Shown in pieces: positions 26,101 to 33,831 of a DNA stretch of 64,000 nucleotides. The notes under the pieces were generated by a model. That model was not told the origin of the DNA. It ran no database searches and saw only the letters and a program-made list of their open reading frames with translations. The stretch comes from Leptolyngbya sp. PCC 7375 (GTDB lineage Bacteria > Cyanobacteriota > Cyanobacteriia > Phormidesmidales > Phormidesmidaceae): NCBI RefSeq assembly GCF_000316115.1, contig NZ_JH993797.1:7351961-7415960 (forward strand). The letters are read 5' to 3'. Both the position numbers and the translations under genes were made by a program. The stretch's first letter is position 1, and the number at the start of each line of letters is the position of its first letter.

Positions 26101-27061
26101 CCATAACTTAGGGCGCTATCAGGAGGCGATTACCAGCTACAACAAAGCCGTCGAACTCAAACCGGACAAACACGAAGCCTGGAACAACCAGGGCAGTTCT
26201 CTCGCTAACTTAGGGCGCTACGAGGAGGCGATTGCCAGCTACGACAAAGCCGTCGAACTCAAACCGGACGACCACTTAGCCTGGAACAACCGGGGCAATT
26301 CTCTCAAGAACTTAGGTCGTTATGAGGAGGCGATTGCCAGCTACGACAAAGCCGTCGACATCAAACCGGACGACCACAAAGCCTTAGCCAATCGTGGTGA
26401 CATTCATAGGCGTTTAGGACAACATCAGCAAGCCCTGGCAGATCTCAATCACGCTATTGACCTCAAACCTGATTATGCTTGGGCTATTGCTACCAGAGGC
26501 CAGACCTATGCCCAGCTTCAGCAGTACGAAACCGCTCTGGAAGATCTCGACCGTACCATTGAAATTGACCCTGACGACACCTGGGCCATTGGCTATCGAG
26601 GCGAACTCTACCTTTGGCTTCATCGCTATCAAGCAGCTCTCACAGCCTTCAACCATGCCCTAGAAAAGAAATCTGACAGTGACTGGACTCTCTATTGCCG
26701 TGCCCTCGCCCTTGCCCTAATAACCAACCAGGAACTCGCAACCGAGCATCAACCCCCTCCCCCAACCGTGAGCGTATCAGATGTCGCCCTTTCAGACATC
26801 ACCCAGGCCATCCACCTCGCCCAAACCGAACACCAAAAAGACCCAACAAACTGGCAAACCCACTTTAACCTCGCCCTCTATCACCTCGCCGCAGATCACC
26901 CCTCAGACGCCCACACACTTTACGAAACCGGCCTCAAGACAGCCCCAGCCTGGGCCATCACCATGGCTTACCACGACCTCAGAGACTACCTGCACCTCTT
27001 CCCCACCAATAAAACCGCCCAAACCTGGTGCACACACACAAAACAAGCATTTGCCCCATAA
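23150..27061 (+). CDS. STAND-like NTPase with long TPR array
   Basis: A 1303-aa protein. An NB-ARC/NACHT-like NTPase opens it: Walker A GIGGVGKTT (44-52) and Walker B VVLMLDTYEKV (about 225-235), then RLVIAGRRNIRR (sensor-like R). A winged-helix-like part follows (LSACCRWFDLSVIRHLTEHY). From about residue 637 on there are about 17 TPRs; 13 are almost identical (NLGRYEEAIASYDKAVE then NPDDHNAWNNRGNS) and repeat every 102 bp at 25.3-26.4 kb. Such proteins sense ligands through the repeats and oligomerise on ATP; many defend against phages. No effector domain is clear at the N-terminus, so the output may be a partner protein. Confidence 0.82.
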   Translation: MPDEPMPSTQKPYVSRSEAEEFLAAIAKAPANPTTSPTVFHICGIGGVGKTTLLSTIQESQQHTANLGQVSFGRTEGIDQPIPLMAKLYEQIAPHDAWSSDPFWERYDLYFETINTLETQPKNRLGSVDDTQLQHVKTLLRLGVDVAGKMFLPESQEKLAGQIVERGTAAAVAGLSLKDDVMQLLQQHRATKRNTALQKLMLEPLAELTQAFADGLKQQAQKRPVVLMLDTYEKVPLVLDTWLWRTLLGNTRLMDYPVRLVIAGRRNIRREEGWRKLHQDTNCIYERTFDKFTPEQTTDYLSQIGLTDETEIQNIYQVTRGLPYYLNWVREQREKNLPLNLTEGNQEIVRLLSEGLSNPQKTVVQLSACCRWFDLSVIRHLTEHYDLDFATAVDDTRNCFGWLIQQNFVEPAGNSWRVDDVARDVFRMALRQTDPQQFEQIHQQLADYFQRAAHQEVPPEAPPPDKYENPDWHTLQTEYLYHLAFARQPDFQTQIITNLLEARFFKHDELLQIPLQAILAEGALDDESTYLNYTTRQFLQEISPAIFYSWAVLEEFPIDYPYNQENYGLSKALIHKAIQRCLAAPDQLQGLAKFMACLCKAKRCSNAQQPAWLSKAQDQAKILSTVSSPDFVVDLYLWKLGLSLHNLGHYVEAIASYDKALNINPDDHNAWIGKGTALEKLRKYKEALISHNKALEIKPDDALGWYNKGVQLGQLGRDEEAIASYDNAVNINPNDHNSWNNRGNSLVNLGRYEEAIASYDKAVEVNPNDHNAWNNRGNSLTNLGRYEEAIASYDKAVEVNPDNHSAWYSRGNSLANLGRYQEAIASYDQAVEVNPDDHLAWYNRGISLASLGHYQEAIASYDKAVELKPDDHNSWNNRGNSLANLGRYEEAIASYDQAVEVNPDNHSAWYNRGNSLASLGHYQEAIASYDKAVELKPDNHLAWNNRGSSLHNLGRYQEAITSYNKAVELKPDNHLAWNNRGSSLHNLGRYQEAITSYNKAVELKPDKHEAWNNQGSSLANLGRYEEAIASYDKAVELKPDDHLAWNNRGNSLKNLGRYEEAIASYDKAVDIKPDDHKALANRGDIHRRLGQHQQALADLNHAIDLKPDYAWAIATRGQTYAQLQQYETALEDLDRTIEIDPDDTWAIGYRGELYLWLHRYQAALTAFNHALEKKSDSDWTLYCRALALALITNQELATEHQPPPPTVSVSDVALSDITQAIHLAQTEHQKDPTNWQTHFNLALYHLAADHPSDAHTLYETGLKTAPAWAITMAYHDLRDYLHLFPTNKTAQTWCTHTKQAFAP
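25330..26395 (+). repeat. 102-bp tandem TPR repeats
   Basis: The 34-codon unit recurs about ten times with few substitutions; one unit (about 25965-26165) is an exact consecutive duplicate. This indicates recent amplification or gene conversion. Confidence 0.88.
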
Positions 27062-27257
27062 GTTGTTGCTACGCATTTCAGTTTCGCTCGTTCCTCGCTA
27101 GTGGCCAGGGCACAACATTGAGTGGTTGGGCGCTTGTTTGTTTGTGCGTCCAGAGCAACGCTACGGCACCATTCTTCGGTTGGCACACTATCCCATAATT
27201 AAAGTTGTTGTGCCACTTATTTTGTTGTGCCTCCGCGTCACTCTTCCCACACTATTG

Positions 27258-27533
27258 TTACGCTGCCCGTTTTTTGTATTCCGCCCTGCGACCCTTAGCC
27301 CCTCGCCCGCATAGGCTAGCACCGCAAACCCCCATCATCAAGCACTTATAACAATCCTGACAATAAGGCAAAAGGTTATCGTAGCGCTTGACGACGGGTG
27401 CCCGTTTGCGGTGCTTCTCTGTGGCTGGGCGGCGTGCGGTGCTCGGGCGGGTTATGCCCTGGCTATTGTCGTGGTTTGGCTTGTTATCTTTTATGGATAG
27501 CTTACCAGGGTAGCAGATTGCCTGCTGTTTCAC
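27258..27533 (-). CDS. Small cysteine-rich protein (uncertain)
   Basis: A 91-aa reading frame, basic, with a cysteine cluster CQDCYKCLMMGVCG that could bind zinc or iron. It overlaps the end of the upstream minus-strand gene by 32 bases. There is no known family. It could be real as the second gene of a small operon starting at 27792, or spurious. Confidence 0.35.
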   Translation of the reverse strand: MKQQAICYPGKLSIKDNKPNHDNSQGITRPSTARRPATEKHRKRAPVVKRYDNLLPYCQDCYKCLMMGVCGASLCGRGAKGRRAEYKKRAA

Positions 27534-27792
27534 TCCCCTGACTCTGCGGCCTATCCAACCATAGCAACAGGTTGCCTACATCTCCCGTTAACAGTGCGGC
27601 CCATTGGCCCCTATCCTCAGCTATGGCGACTACGCTATAACCCTGACTGTCTAGCCAGGGTTTCAGACCATAGGGCAGTGGGCAGGGCACAGCCAGCACT
27701 ATACCCAGGCTTGCGCCATCTCGGTGCGGCCTGGCCCATGGGCAACAGTTTAGTTGTTGTGGCTTACTTAAAGTTAGCTGTTGATGGGGCAT
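27502..27792 (-). CDS. Small protein of unknown function
   Basis: A 96-aa protein (GASLGIVLAVPCPLPYG, then DSQGYSVVAIAEDRGQWAALL). The family is not recognised. Evidence that it is expressed comes from upstream: a TATAAT -10 box on the minus strand at 27817-27822 shares the 12-mer AAGGTGTATAAT with the divergent promoter at 27892, so both genes appear to answer to one regulator. Confidence 0.5.
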   Translation of the reverse strand: MPHQQLTLSKPQQLNCCPWARPHRDGASLGIVLAVPCPLPYGLKPWLDSQGYSVVAIAEDRGQWAALLTGDVGNLLLWLDRPQSQGSETAGNLLPW

Positions 27793-27816
27793 TGGCCTAT
27801 CTTATCCTACTCTCTT

Positions 27817-27838
27817 ATTATACACCTTTTAGGGTGTA
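27817..27838 (-). promoter_or_regulatory. Minus-strand -10 box within an inverted operator
   Basis: On the minus strand the sequence reads AAGGTGTATAAT. The same site forms an inverted repeat TACACC-N5-GGGTGTA. The start codon at 27792 lies about 25 bases downstream. Confidence 0.5.
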
Positions 27839-27868
27839 AATCACTATATCTAAACAACATAAAAGGGG

Positions 27869-27897
27869 TTGTATTTACAGTCTTCAAGGTGTATAAT
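27869..27897 (+). promoter_or_regulatory. Sigma-70 promoter for the 27928 gene
   Basis: TTGTAT, 17 bases, TATAAT. The -10 box is embedded in AAGGTGTATAAT, a copy of the word at the divergent minus-strand promoter. Confidence 0.65.
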
Positions 27898-27927
27898 GGG
27901 ATAAGCAGCCTAACAGGCACAGCAATC

Positions 27928-28101
27928 ATGCGACAACTTGAATTAAACCTGAAAGTATCGGATGACAATCTCATCCGGTTAATGCTGCAACGTGCAGCTG
28001 TTGTTAACAAAAAGATTCCGGCAATCGGAGAGAATCTCAAGGCAGCTGAAAGATACAACTTTTATCGAGTTGGAAATGTATATGTGAATAAATTTGATTG
28101 A
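27928..28101 (+). CDS. 57-aa protein of a phage-like early cluster
   Basis: A short basic protein starting MRQLELNLKVSDDNLIR and ending FYRVGNVYVNKFD. The start follows the promoter at 27869-27897 by 30 bases. The stop overlaps the next ATG by one base (TGATG). The family is not recognised; the length and context suit an early gene of a mobile element. Confidence 0.55.
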   Translation: MRQLELNLKVSDDNLIRLMLQRAAVVNKKIPAIGENLKAAERYNFYRVGNVYVNKFD

Positions 28102-28262
28102 TGAATACCTATCTTATTTGTTTTGTTCACAATCCCTTGCATCACGCTAAACACTATCTTGGCAAAGCGAAGGATGTGACCAAACGGATTCAGCAGTATG
28201 AACAGGGAACGGTTCAAGGTTGTTATCTATTGTTGTCTCTAAACAAACCGAAGCCACCATAG
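28101..28262 (+). CDS. GIY-YIG-like nuclease, short form
   Basis: A 53-aa protein, MNTYLICFVHNPLHHAKHYL followed by GKAKDVTKRIQQYEQG. This matches the N-terminal half of a GIY-YIG domain of the type Y-L-I-x-F ... H-A-x-H-Y-L-G-x-A-x-D-V-x-x-R. The remaining half with the catalytic glutamate is absent, so it is either truncated or a non-catalytic small protein. It is coupled to the gene before it by a one-base overlap. Confidence 0.55.
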   Translation: MNTYLICFVHNPLHHAKHYLGKAKDVTKRIQQYEQGTVQGCYLLLSLNKPKPP

Positions 28263-28276
28263 CAGCTTGTCAACAG

Positions 28277-28474
28277 ATGTTTAAACCGGATGCGTCCACC
28301 GAAAAAAACTGCCAGTACTGCCAGCACTGGCAACCAATGAGACTCATTTTTACTAGAGACACTGTAGTGCTAATTAGGGCATTTTGCACATTGAGGGCAG
28401 CTGGCGAGATGCCTCAACGATCTACAGATTACGCACAACGTTGTTACTTTTATTGGACAGGAAACAATGATTAA
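28277..28474 (+). CDS. Small cysteine-containing protein
   Basis: About 65 aa from ATG 28277 (a TTG at 28220 is also open). It has NCQYCQHW, then FCTLRAAGEMP, then QRCYFYW, a spacing that could bind a metal. The last eight bases overlap the methyltransferase start, supporting a coupled gene. The family is unknown. Confidence 0.45.
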   Translation: MFKPDASTEKNCQYCQHWQPMRLIFTRDTVVLIRAFCTLRAAGEMPQRSTDYAQRCYFYWTGNND

Positions 28475-29261
28475 TTTTGTCGAAGGCAATGCAGTTGATA
28501 AGCTTGCGGAACTGCTTAATACTCAATTGCGTTGGTGCTATTGCCTGACGAGTGTACCTTATTACTCTCAGATAGATTATGGTTTCGAACAACAACTTGG
28601 CTTAGAGCCCACTAGCAATGCCTATATAGAGGCTATGGCCAGTGTGTTTCATCTGATCTATCAGGGAATGGATGAAGGTGGCGTGTTATGGCTCAATATT
28701 CAAGACACTATTAACGGCTACAGTACGGTTAGGGCTGGCGGCAGACGTCAGGGAAACGTTAGTTTTAGACGGAAGCCCGAAGAGGGTTATCGTAGCGGTG
28801 AGCCATTGCGGATACCTGAGCGATTAACCGAGCGACTATGTCAGCAGGGATGGTTTTTGCTTGAGACTAAGATATGGGACAAAGGACAAAGCAGCCAGCC
28901 ACACCGGGGACAGCGCACCGGCACAACCCACGAATCCATCATTGTTATGGGTAAGAGTCGCTACAGTCGGCCTAAGCTCCACATCAGGGCCGATGTTGAA
29001 ACCGTGCTCCGTATTGCACTAACAAAGCATCGTAATCATCCCTGCCCAATGCCTTACGACCTGGCCCATAGGTTATTATCTTGTGCTACGCGGGACAGGG
29101 CAACATTGATTGATCCGTTTTGTGGCACAGGTACCAGTCTGATCGCCGCCCATGACTATGCCTATGATGCCATTGGGATTGATTTAGATATCGGCATAGC
29201 CCAGGAAGAAGTACGGCTGAAGTGTACAGATATTTTCTGGGGGATATCTCGCTATGCGTAG
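28467..29261 (+). CDS. Orphan DNA amino-methyltransferase (N4-C or N6-A, beta class)
   Basis: A 264-aa DNA methylase with motif IV first (CLTSVPYYSQIDYG, residues 27-38) and motif I last (LIDPFCGTGTSLIAA, 214-228), the order of beta-class enzymes. SAM is expected to bind at DPFCGTG. The usual S-P-P-Y catalytic motif reads S-V-P-Y here: proline 30 is replaced by valine. No restriction gene is adjacent, so it looks like a phage- or plasmid-borne solitary methylase that marks DNA. It overlaps the gene before it by eight bases. Confidence 0.8.
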   Translation: MINFVEGNAVDKLAELLNTQLRWCYCLTSVPYYSQIDYGFEQQLGLEPTSNAYIEAMASVFHLIYQGMDEGGVLWLNIQDTINGYSTVRAGGRRQGNVSFRRKPEEGYRSGEPLRIPERLTERLCQQGWFLLETKIWDKGQSSQPHRGQRTGTTHESIIVMGKSRYSRPKLHIRADVETVLRIALTKHRNHPCPMPYDLAHRLLSCATRDRATLIDPFCGTGTSLIAAHDYAYDAIGIDLDIGIAQEEVRLKCTDIFWGISRYA

Positions 29262-29286
29262 GGGCTTTTACAACATTAAAGAACTC

Positions 29287-29296
29287 GGGGGGGGGG
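29287..29296 (+). repeat. Run of ten G overlapping the ribosome-binding site
   Basis: Ten consecutive G bases lie six bases before the ATG at 29303 and include the GGGGAG ribosome-binding site. Such runs are prone to slippage. Confidence 0.8.
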
Positions 29297-29302
29297 AGCC
29301 AA

Positions 29303-29674
29303 ATGAATAGCAGCATTGATCTAACAGTTGAAGCTATCGCTGCATTTAAGGCTATCGCCTCTACCCAGCCACCCAACTGGGTGCGCCCCCTGTCAGCCTA
29401 TACCAATGGCTGGCCCCAGGCGATTGGGGCAACCGTTATGGCCAGTGATGACTACGGCCCCACGGTTGTTGCCTGGTGTGGTCATATTTACACCAGGCGC
29501 AGCGGACAGAATAAAACCTATGGTGCAGCTATCTGGTTTAGTCGGGCCATGGGTAAGAATGATGCCGGTGAGAATAATTACGTTCGATTAATTACATTTA
29601 AGGAGAAAGCCATACCCCACGCAGAACCGTTACCAGAGTATGTACGGCAAAAGTTGAATAGCGTTACAAAATAA
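29303..29674 (+). CDS. Small protein related to the gene at 10613
   Basis: A 123-aa protein. The middle reads GWPQAIGATVMASDDYGP, then VVAWCGHIYTRRSG and AAIWFSRAMG, like the protein from 10613-10948. This family recurs in the window and may belong to cyanobacterial mobile elements; function is unknown. The ATG at 29303 is chosen because a G-rich Shine-Dalgarno sequence precedes it. Confidence 0.65.
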   Translation: MNSSIDLTVEAIAAFKAIASTQPPNWVRPLSAYTNGWPQAIGATVMASDDYGPTVVAWCGHIYTRRSGQNKTYGAAIWFSRAMGKNDAGENNYVRLITFKEKAIPHAEPLPEYVRQKLNSVTK

Positions 29675-29677
29675 TGT

Positions 29678-29705
29678 TTGACGCGACAAAGCCCTGATGT
29701 ATAAT
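29678..29705 (+). promoter_or_regulatory. Sigma-70 promoter of the 29732 gene
   Basis: TTGACG, 16 bases, TATAAT. The -10 box lies between AGCCC and GGGCT arms, a possible operator. Confidence 0.7.
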
Positions 29706-29731
29706 CGGGCTGTCTACAGACTCTAAAATGT

Positions 29732-29995
29732 ATGGGAACTAAGGAAGTACTAGTAGCGCTGACAGAGGGGAAGAACATTAATGAGCTTTCCATTGCTTAC
29801 GGAATTGCCAGACATGGCGATAGTTTTGTTGAAGAACGGCGACAAGATTTTTACCGTAAGACCATAGAGCGGCTATTGGAAAATCCTAATAATTCCCGAT
29901 ATGAGAATGTCATTTTGATGTTCAAAGCGTTGGGTGTTGATATTGAGACAGCCATCTCAATCGCAGCTAACGCCAAGCTACAGGCAGAGAAATAA
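29732..29995 (+). CDS. Small helical protein of unknown function
   Basis: An 87-aa protein (MGTKEVLVALTEGKN, later FKALGVDIETAISIAANAKL). The predicted fold is all helical. Size and its own strong promoter suggest a regulator or antitoxin-like protein, but no motif proves this. It is followed by motif copy C and another gene on the same strand. Confidence 0.5.
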   Translation: MGTKEVLVALTEGKNINELSIAYGIARHGDSFVEERRQDFYRKTIERLLENPNNSRYENVILMFKALGVDIETAISIAANAKLQAEK

Positions 29996-30027
29996 CAAAA
30001 ATTTTTCTCACCTCTGAAAAGGTAAGC

Positions 30028-30080
30028 AGTGGAGAAATGAAGGCACCCCATGAGTCGATGTAGGCCACGAGCCTCTTTGG
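30028..30080 (+). repeat. Dispersed intergenic motif, copy C
   Basis: GGAGAAATGAAGGCACCCC, then GAGTCGATGTAGG and CGAGCCTCTTTGGAGA. It matches copy D closely through the second half. Confidence 0.6.
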
Positions 30081-30108
30081 AGAGCTTCACTAACGCAACG
30101 GGGAAACT

Positions 30109-30468
30109 ATGGCACGAAGACGCAGAGACATACCAGAAGATATTGCCAAGCTGATCACAGATGAGCAGCTAGAACAGTTGCGTGATGCGCTAGAACATTT
30201 TGACGGTAGCTATCACGAACTAATGGATCACCTCAAAGACTTGGGTGCCACCTCGATTGTTTACATGATGGCTAACCGTGGCATCAAGCGTACCATGGGC
30301 AAAGGCCGAGGCGAGGTAAGTCTATGTGACGACGAAGAAATGAATGTATGGGGTGATGGCTACACCATCAGTAAAGATAAAATGCATGACCTTGAAGACC
30401 CGGAGCAAGTAACCAGTGACTCGTTTATTGAAGCAATGAAATTAAACGGCTGGCTTCCATGGGACTAA
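30109..30468 (+). CDS. Acidic small protein of unknown function
   Basis: A 119-aa protein with a basic start (MARRRRDIPEDIAKL), then helices with many acidic residues, and GWLPWD at the end. No family is recognised. It lies in the same-strand series of small genes that follow the methyltransferase, which supports its being real. Confidence 0.5.
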   Translation: MARRRRDIPEDIAKLITDEQLEQLRDALEHFDGSYHELMDHLKDLGATSIVYMMANRGIKRTMGKGRGEVSLCDDEEMNVWGDGYTISKDKMHDLEDPEQVTSDSFIEAMKLNGWLPWD

Positions 30469-30648
30469 ATTATGTTGAGATCGCAACCCATACAACAGTC
30501 TAAAACCATACACTAACTAAGCAGTAGCTATGGAAAGATAATCACAATGTCTATACTATGTGGTGTACACCTTAGCTAAATGCTACCAACGACCCAGAGC
30601 AAGTTACCTGGCCAGAATGCAACAGTAAGCTAATCGAGTTGCCGCCCC

Positions 30649-31128
30649 ATGAAATCCGTTGCCGCCCATCACCCCATCATTGAACAGCTTAACCAGCTGA
30701 ATGCGGCTGACTGGCTTGAAGCAGAGCCACTGATTTTTCAGTGCTTTGAAGAAGGGATATTCGAATGGAGCAATCCTAAGTTTCTAGCATTTTTAGAAGC
30801 TACCATTACAGGCCTGTTGACCATTCCCAGACATGAGCGTAAGCAGCTGCGAGGGATGATGTATGCCCGATATGTGGCAGAGCATATGCCAGTGGGTATT
30901 GATGATTACATTAGAAATCAGATTGCTGCGATCGCAGCCAGTCAGCCAGTACCCAAACTAGTTCGAGGCATATGGCGGGGTCCTAGCTGCGTGTGGCCAT
31001 CCCACCGGGGTAGTTTGTGGAGCGGTCGCGCATTCTGGGTAATCCAGCAGCAGTTTGTTGATGGTAAGTTAGCAGTAGATCTGCTCAGAAGACGGGCTAA
31101 GCTCAGGCGACAGCAAAAAGCCTCGTAG
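30649..31128 (+). CDS. Protein of unknown function with a relic copy at 22.1 kb
   Basis: A 159-aa protein. The first half is acidic and helical (LNAADWLEAEPLIFQCFE); the middle has RKQLRGMMYARYVAEHMPVG, which recurs in degraded form at 22110-22240; the end is basic (LLRRRAKLRRQQK). The family is not recognised. The relic shows the gene belongs to a sequence that has spread in this genome. Confidence 0.55.
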   Translation: MKSVAAHHPIIEQLNQLNAADWLEAEPLIFQCFEEGIFEWSNPKFLAFLEATITGLLTIPRHERKQLRGMMYARYVAEHMPVGIDDYIRNQIAAIAASQPVPKLVRGIWRGPSCVWPSHRGSLWSGRAFWVIQQQFVDGKLAVDLLRRRAKLRRQQKAS

Positions 31129-31172
31129 ATTGGGTTAGCGACCAGCGTAACAACCCAACATTTCTTGTTTTT

Positions 31173-33723
31173 TTAATCCCCCATCAACGCCCGAAACCCT
31201 TCCTCCCCACGTATACCATCAAAGCTAGCCTCCGTTTTTACCCGTTCCCGATAACCAGGCTCCAGCCGAATTGCCTCCCCTAAGGCCTGAATCGCTTCCT
31301 CTGCCTTGTGCCACTTAGCGTAACAACAAGCCTTCAAATAAACACTAATATCCAGGTCAGAATTATACTCTAAAGACTTGTCATAACTGGTAATCGCCTC
31401 GTCATATCGGCCTAATTCAGCCAGAGAAAATCCTCTAGCACCCCAAGCTTCGTGTAGGTCCGGGTTTGATCGCCAGGGCGGCATCGTAGCATGCAATCGC
31501 CTCCTCGCGGTGACCCAACGCATCCAGCGAAACTCCTTTGTTCAAGAGCGCTTCGTGTTTGTCCGGTTTGATCACCAGGGCAGCATCGTAGCATGCAATC
31601 GCCTCCTCGCGGTGGCCCAACGCATCCAGCGAAACTCCTTTGTTATAGAGCGCTTCGTGTTTGTCCGGTTTGATCGCCAGGGCGGCATCGTAGCATGCAA
31701 TCGCCTCCTCGCGGTGGCCCAACGCATCCAGCGAAACTCCTTTGTTCAAGAGCGCTTCGTGTAGGTCCGGTTTGATCGCCAGGGCAGCATCGTAGCATGC
31801 AATCGCCTCCTCGCGGTGGCCCAACGCATCCAGCGAAACTCCTTTGTTATAGAGCGCTTCGTGTAGGTCCGGTTTGATCGCCAGGGCGGCATCGTAGCAT
31901 GCAATCGCCTCCTCGCGGTGGCCCAACGCATCCAGCGAAACTCCTTTGTTCAAGAGCGCTTCGTGTTTGTCCGGTTTGATCGCCAGGGCGGCATCGTAGC
32001 ATGCAATCGCCTCCTCGCGGTGGCCCAACGCATCCAGCGAAACTCCTTTGTTCAAGAGCGCTTCGTGTTTGTCCGGTTTGATCGCCAGGGCGGCATCGTA
32101 GCATGCAATCGCCTCCTCGCGGTGACTTAAAAAGTAATGGCAATTACCTTGTAGAAACCAAACACTATTTAGAAATAAACGGTCAAATTCCTGGCTCTGA
32201 GAGTCTTGTGAGTCATCACTGACATTTTCTAAATAGTCAGACAGGCCAATCACTCGTTTGAAACTGGTCAATGCCTGAGTATAACGCCCCATCTCATAAA
32301 CGGTTTCCCCAAATCCGTTAAGAGACAGCATGATGTCTGTTGATGGTTGTTTTTTGGAGAGTCTTAGCAACAACTTCAAAATATTCGGGATATGCTCACC
32401 TTGTTCAATTGAGATAGGAACGGCTTCTAGTTGCCCATCTTTGGGAGTAAGAATACTAGTACTATCAATGGCGGTCAAATAGTTCAGTGCCCGTCGCATT
32501 GGCCAATAGTTCAACCACCCCCAAACCTGAGTTTTTCTGCGGCTCACTAACATCCGGGCAGTGGGTAATACTATCATAGGCTGCAAACCCACCCCAAGCG
32601 ATCTCAGTAAGATAGCGGCAGCATAAATATGGGGAGTAGCTCGATGTTGTTGTTTAGCCCGCTTATATAGGCTTTTCCAGGAGTTTTGCAAGTTGTCTTC
32701 TGAAACTTGTTCTAGCGGCAGGTTTTCTCGTCGAGCTTCACGCAGATTGTTAACAAATACCCGCATGGTACGGTCAGATTTGACCGCCAACGGCTTAAAT
32801 TCTTCTGGGTTAGCTTGTAGCTTGGCAGCCGCCACACCTTGCTGTTGTAGAGTCACAAGCGTATCAATCTCAGGGTCAGATAGCTCATACTGCTGAAATC
32901 GTTGCCACAATTTATATCTATCAAGACCTAGCTTTTCTAATTCACTGGGTTCACCCGCCTTCTCAGCCACCGGTTCATTACGAGCTGTAGCAATCACTCG
33001 CACATTTTTAGCACGACAGTTATCCTCAAAAGTTTTCAATACCTCCAGCAACCGATCTAGAGGATGAGTTTCGGCAAGCTTAGCTTGTTCATACAATCCC
33101 CTGGCACCCACCCGCCCCTTCTCCAGCGGAATCATTCGGTTCACATCATCTAGAAAAAACAAAAGCTTCTGATCGCCCAGGTTTTCCATCAACTTCACAT
33201 CAGGACGAGAGAGTCTTTCCCAACCCAGGGTCTTGAGGTTCAAGACTGCCCACCCGTCATCATTTAAAGCTTTAGCAACCTGAGCCGCTTCTCTTGATTT
33301 ACCTAACCCACTACGCCCCAGAATTAAGACCCATCGTTGATCAAGATTGTCTGTCCGCTCCATACGGTCAATGATTTCCCGTCGAATATTTCGACCGCTA
33401 ATACGGACTTGATAAGGAATATTGTAGTCAGCTAACGGATCATCTGTTTGTTCAATACCAGAACCACCCAATAAGCGCCACAATACATTGTCACTGTAGG
33501 GGATAATCTTCTCAAATGGTGATATATCGGATATCAATGTGGCAACCGTTTTACGCCTCCTACGTCGCCTAAAAATCACGATGGCAACAGGTCCTAAAAA
33601 TGGCAAGAGAGCTAAAACCGTCTGCAGCAATGCCAACAGAATTTGGGTAGCATCTGAGTTGTTCAGAGCCACTTGCCACATTTCTGACAGCCACTGCCAA
33701 AAGGCAATCCACAAATTACCCAT
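31173..33723 (-). pseudogene. Membrane NTPase-TPR gene broken by a one-base insertion
   Basis: Two minus-strand frames make one gene of about 850 codons. The first (33723-31435) has a membrane segment (27-51) followed by RRRRRRK, Walker A GRSGLGKS (136-143), Walker B LLFFLDDV (187-194), an R-V-I-A-T-A-R sensor, and seven nearly identical 34-aa TPRs (REEAIACYDAALAIKPD, then HEALLNKGVSLDALGH). In the seventh repeat the DNA has GGG at 31462-31464 where all other copies have GG; the frame then ends in GPTRSLGC. Reading on in the other frame to 31173 gives the natural last TPRs (GRYDEAITSYDKSLE) and a stop. It may be inactive, or make a shorter protein. Confidence 0.8.
31470..32130 (-). repeat. 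102-bp tandem TPR repeats
   Basis: Seven units are nearly identical in DNA, for example the block beginning AGGGCGGCATCGTAGC at 31680, 31884, 31986 and 32088. They differ from the repeats at 25.3-26.4 kb, so the two arrays were amplified separately. Confidence 0.88.
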
Positions 33724-33831
33724 TCCGGGAAATAAAGTTCATTAACAATATTCTAACCAACCACATACCCCGTAGGGTGGACACCGCCTACCATATTACA
33801 ATTATCATCAACAGTCCACATACCTAGAGCC

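Noticed and set aside
25060..26500. Possibility that the regular repeats are a CRISPR array
   Set aside because: The unit is 102 bp, codes for TPRs in frame and has no repeat-spacer alternation. No cas genes are present.
28101..28474. Idea that the GIY-YIG-like gene and the following cysteine frame are one frameshifted gene
   Set aside because: The second frame does not resemble the missing half of a GIY-YIG domain and has its own cysteine pattern, so two small genes fit better.
31510..32143. Repeating frames opposite and within the TPR array
   Set aside because: They mirror the 102-bp repeats in other frames and carry arginine- and cysteine-rich nonsense rather than a protein.
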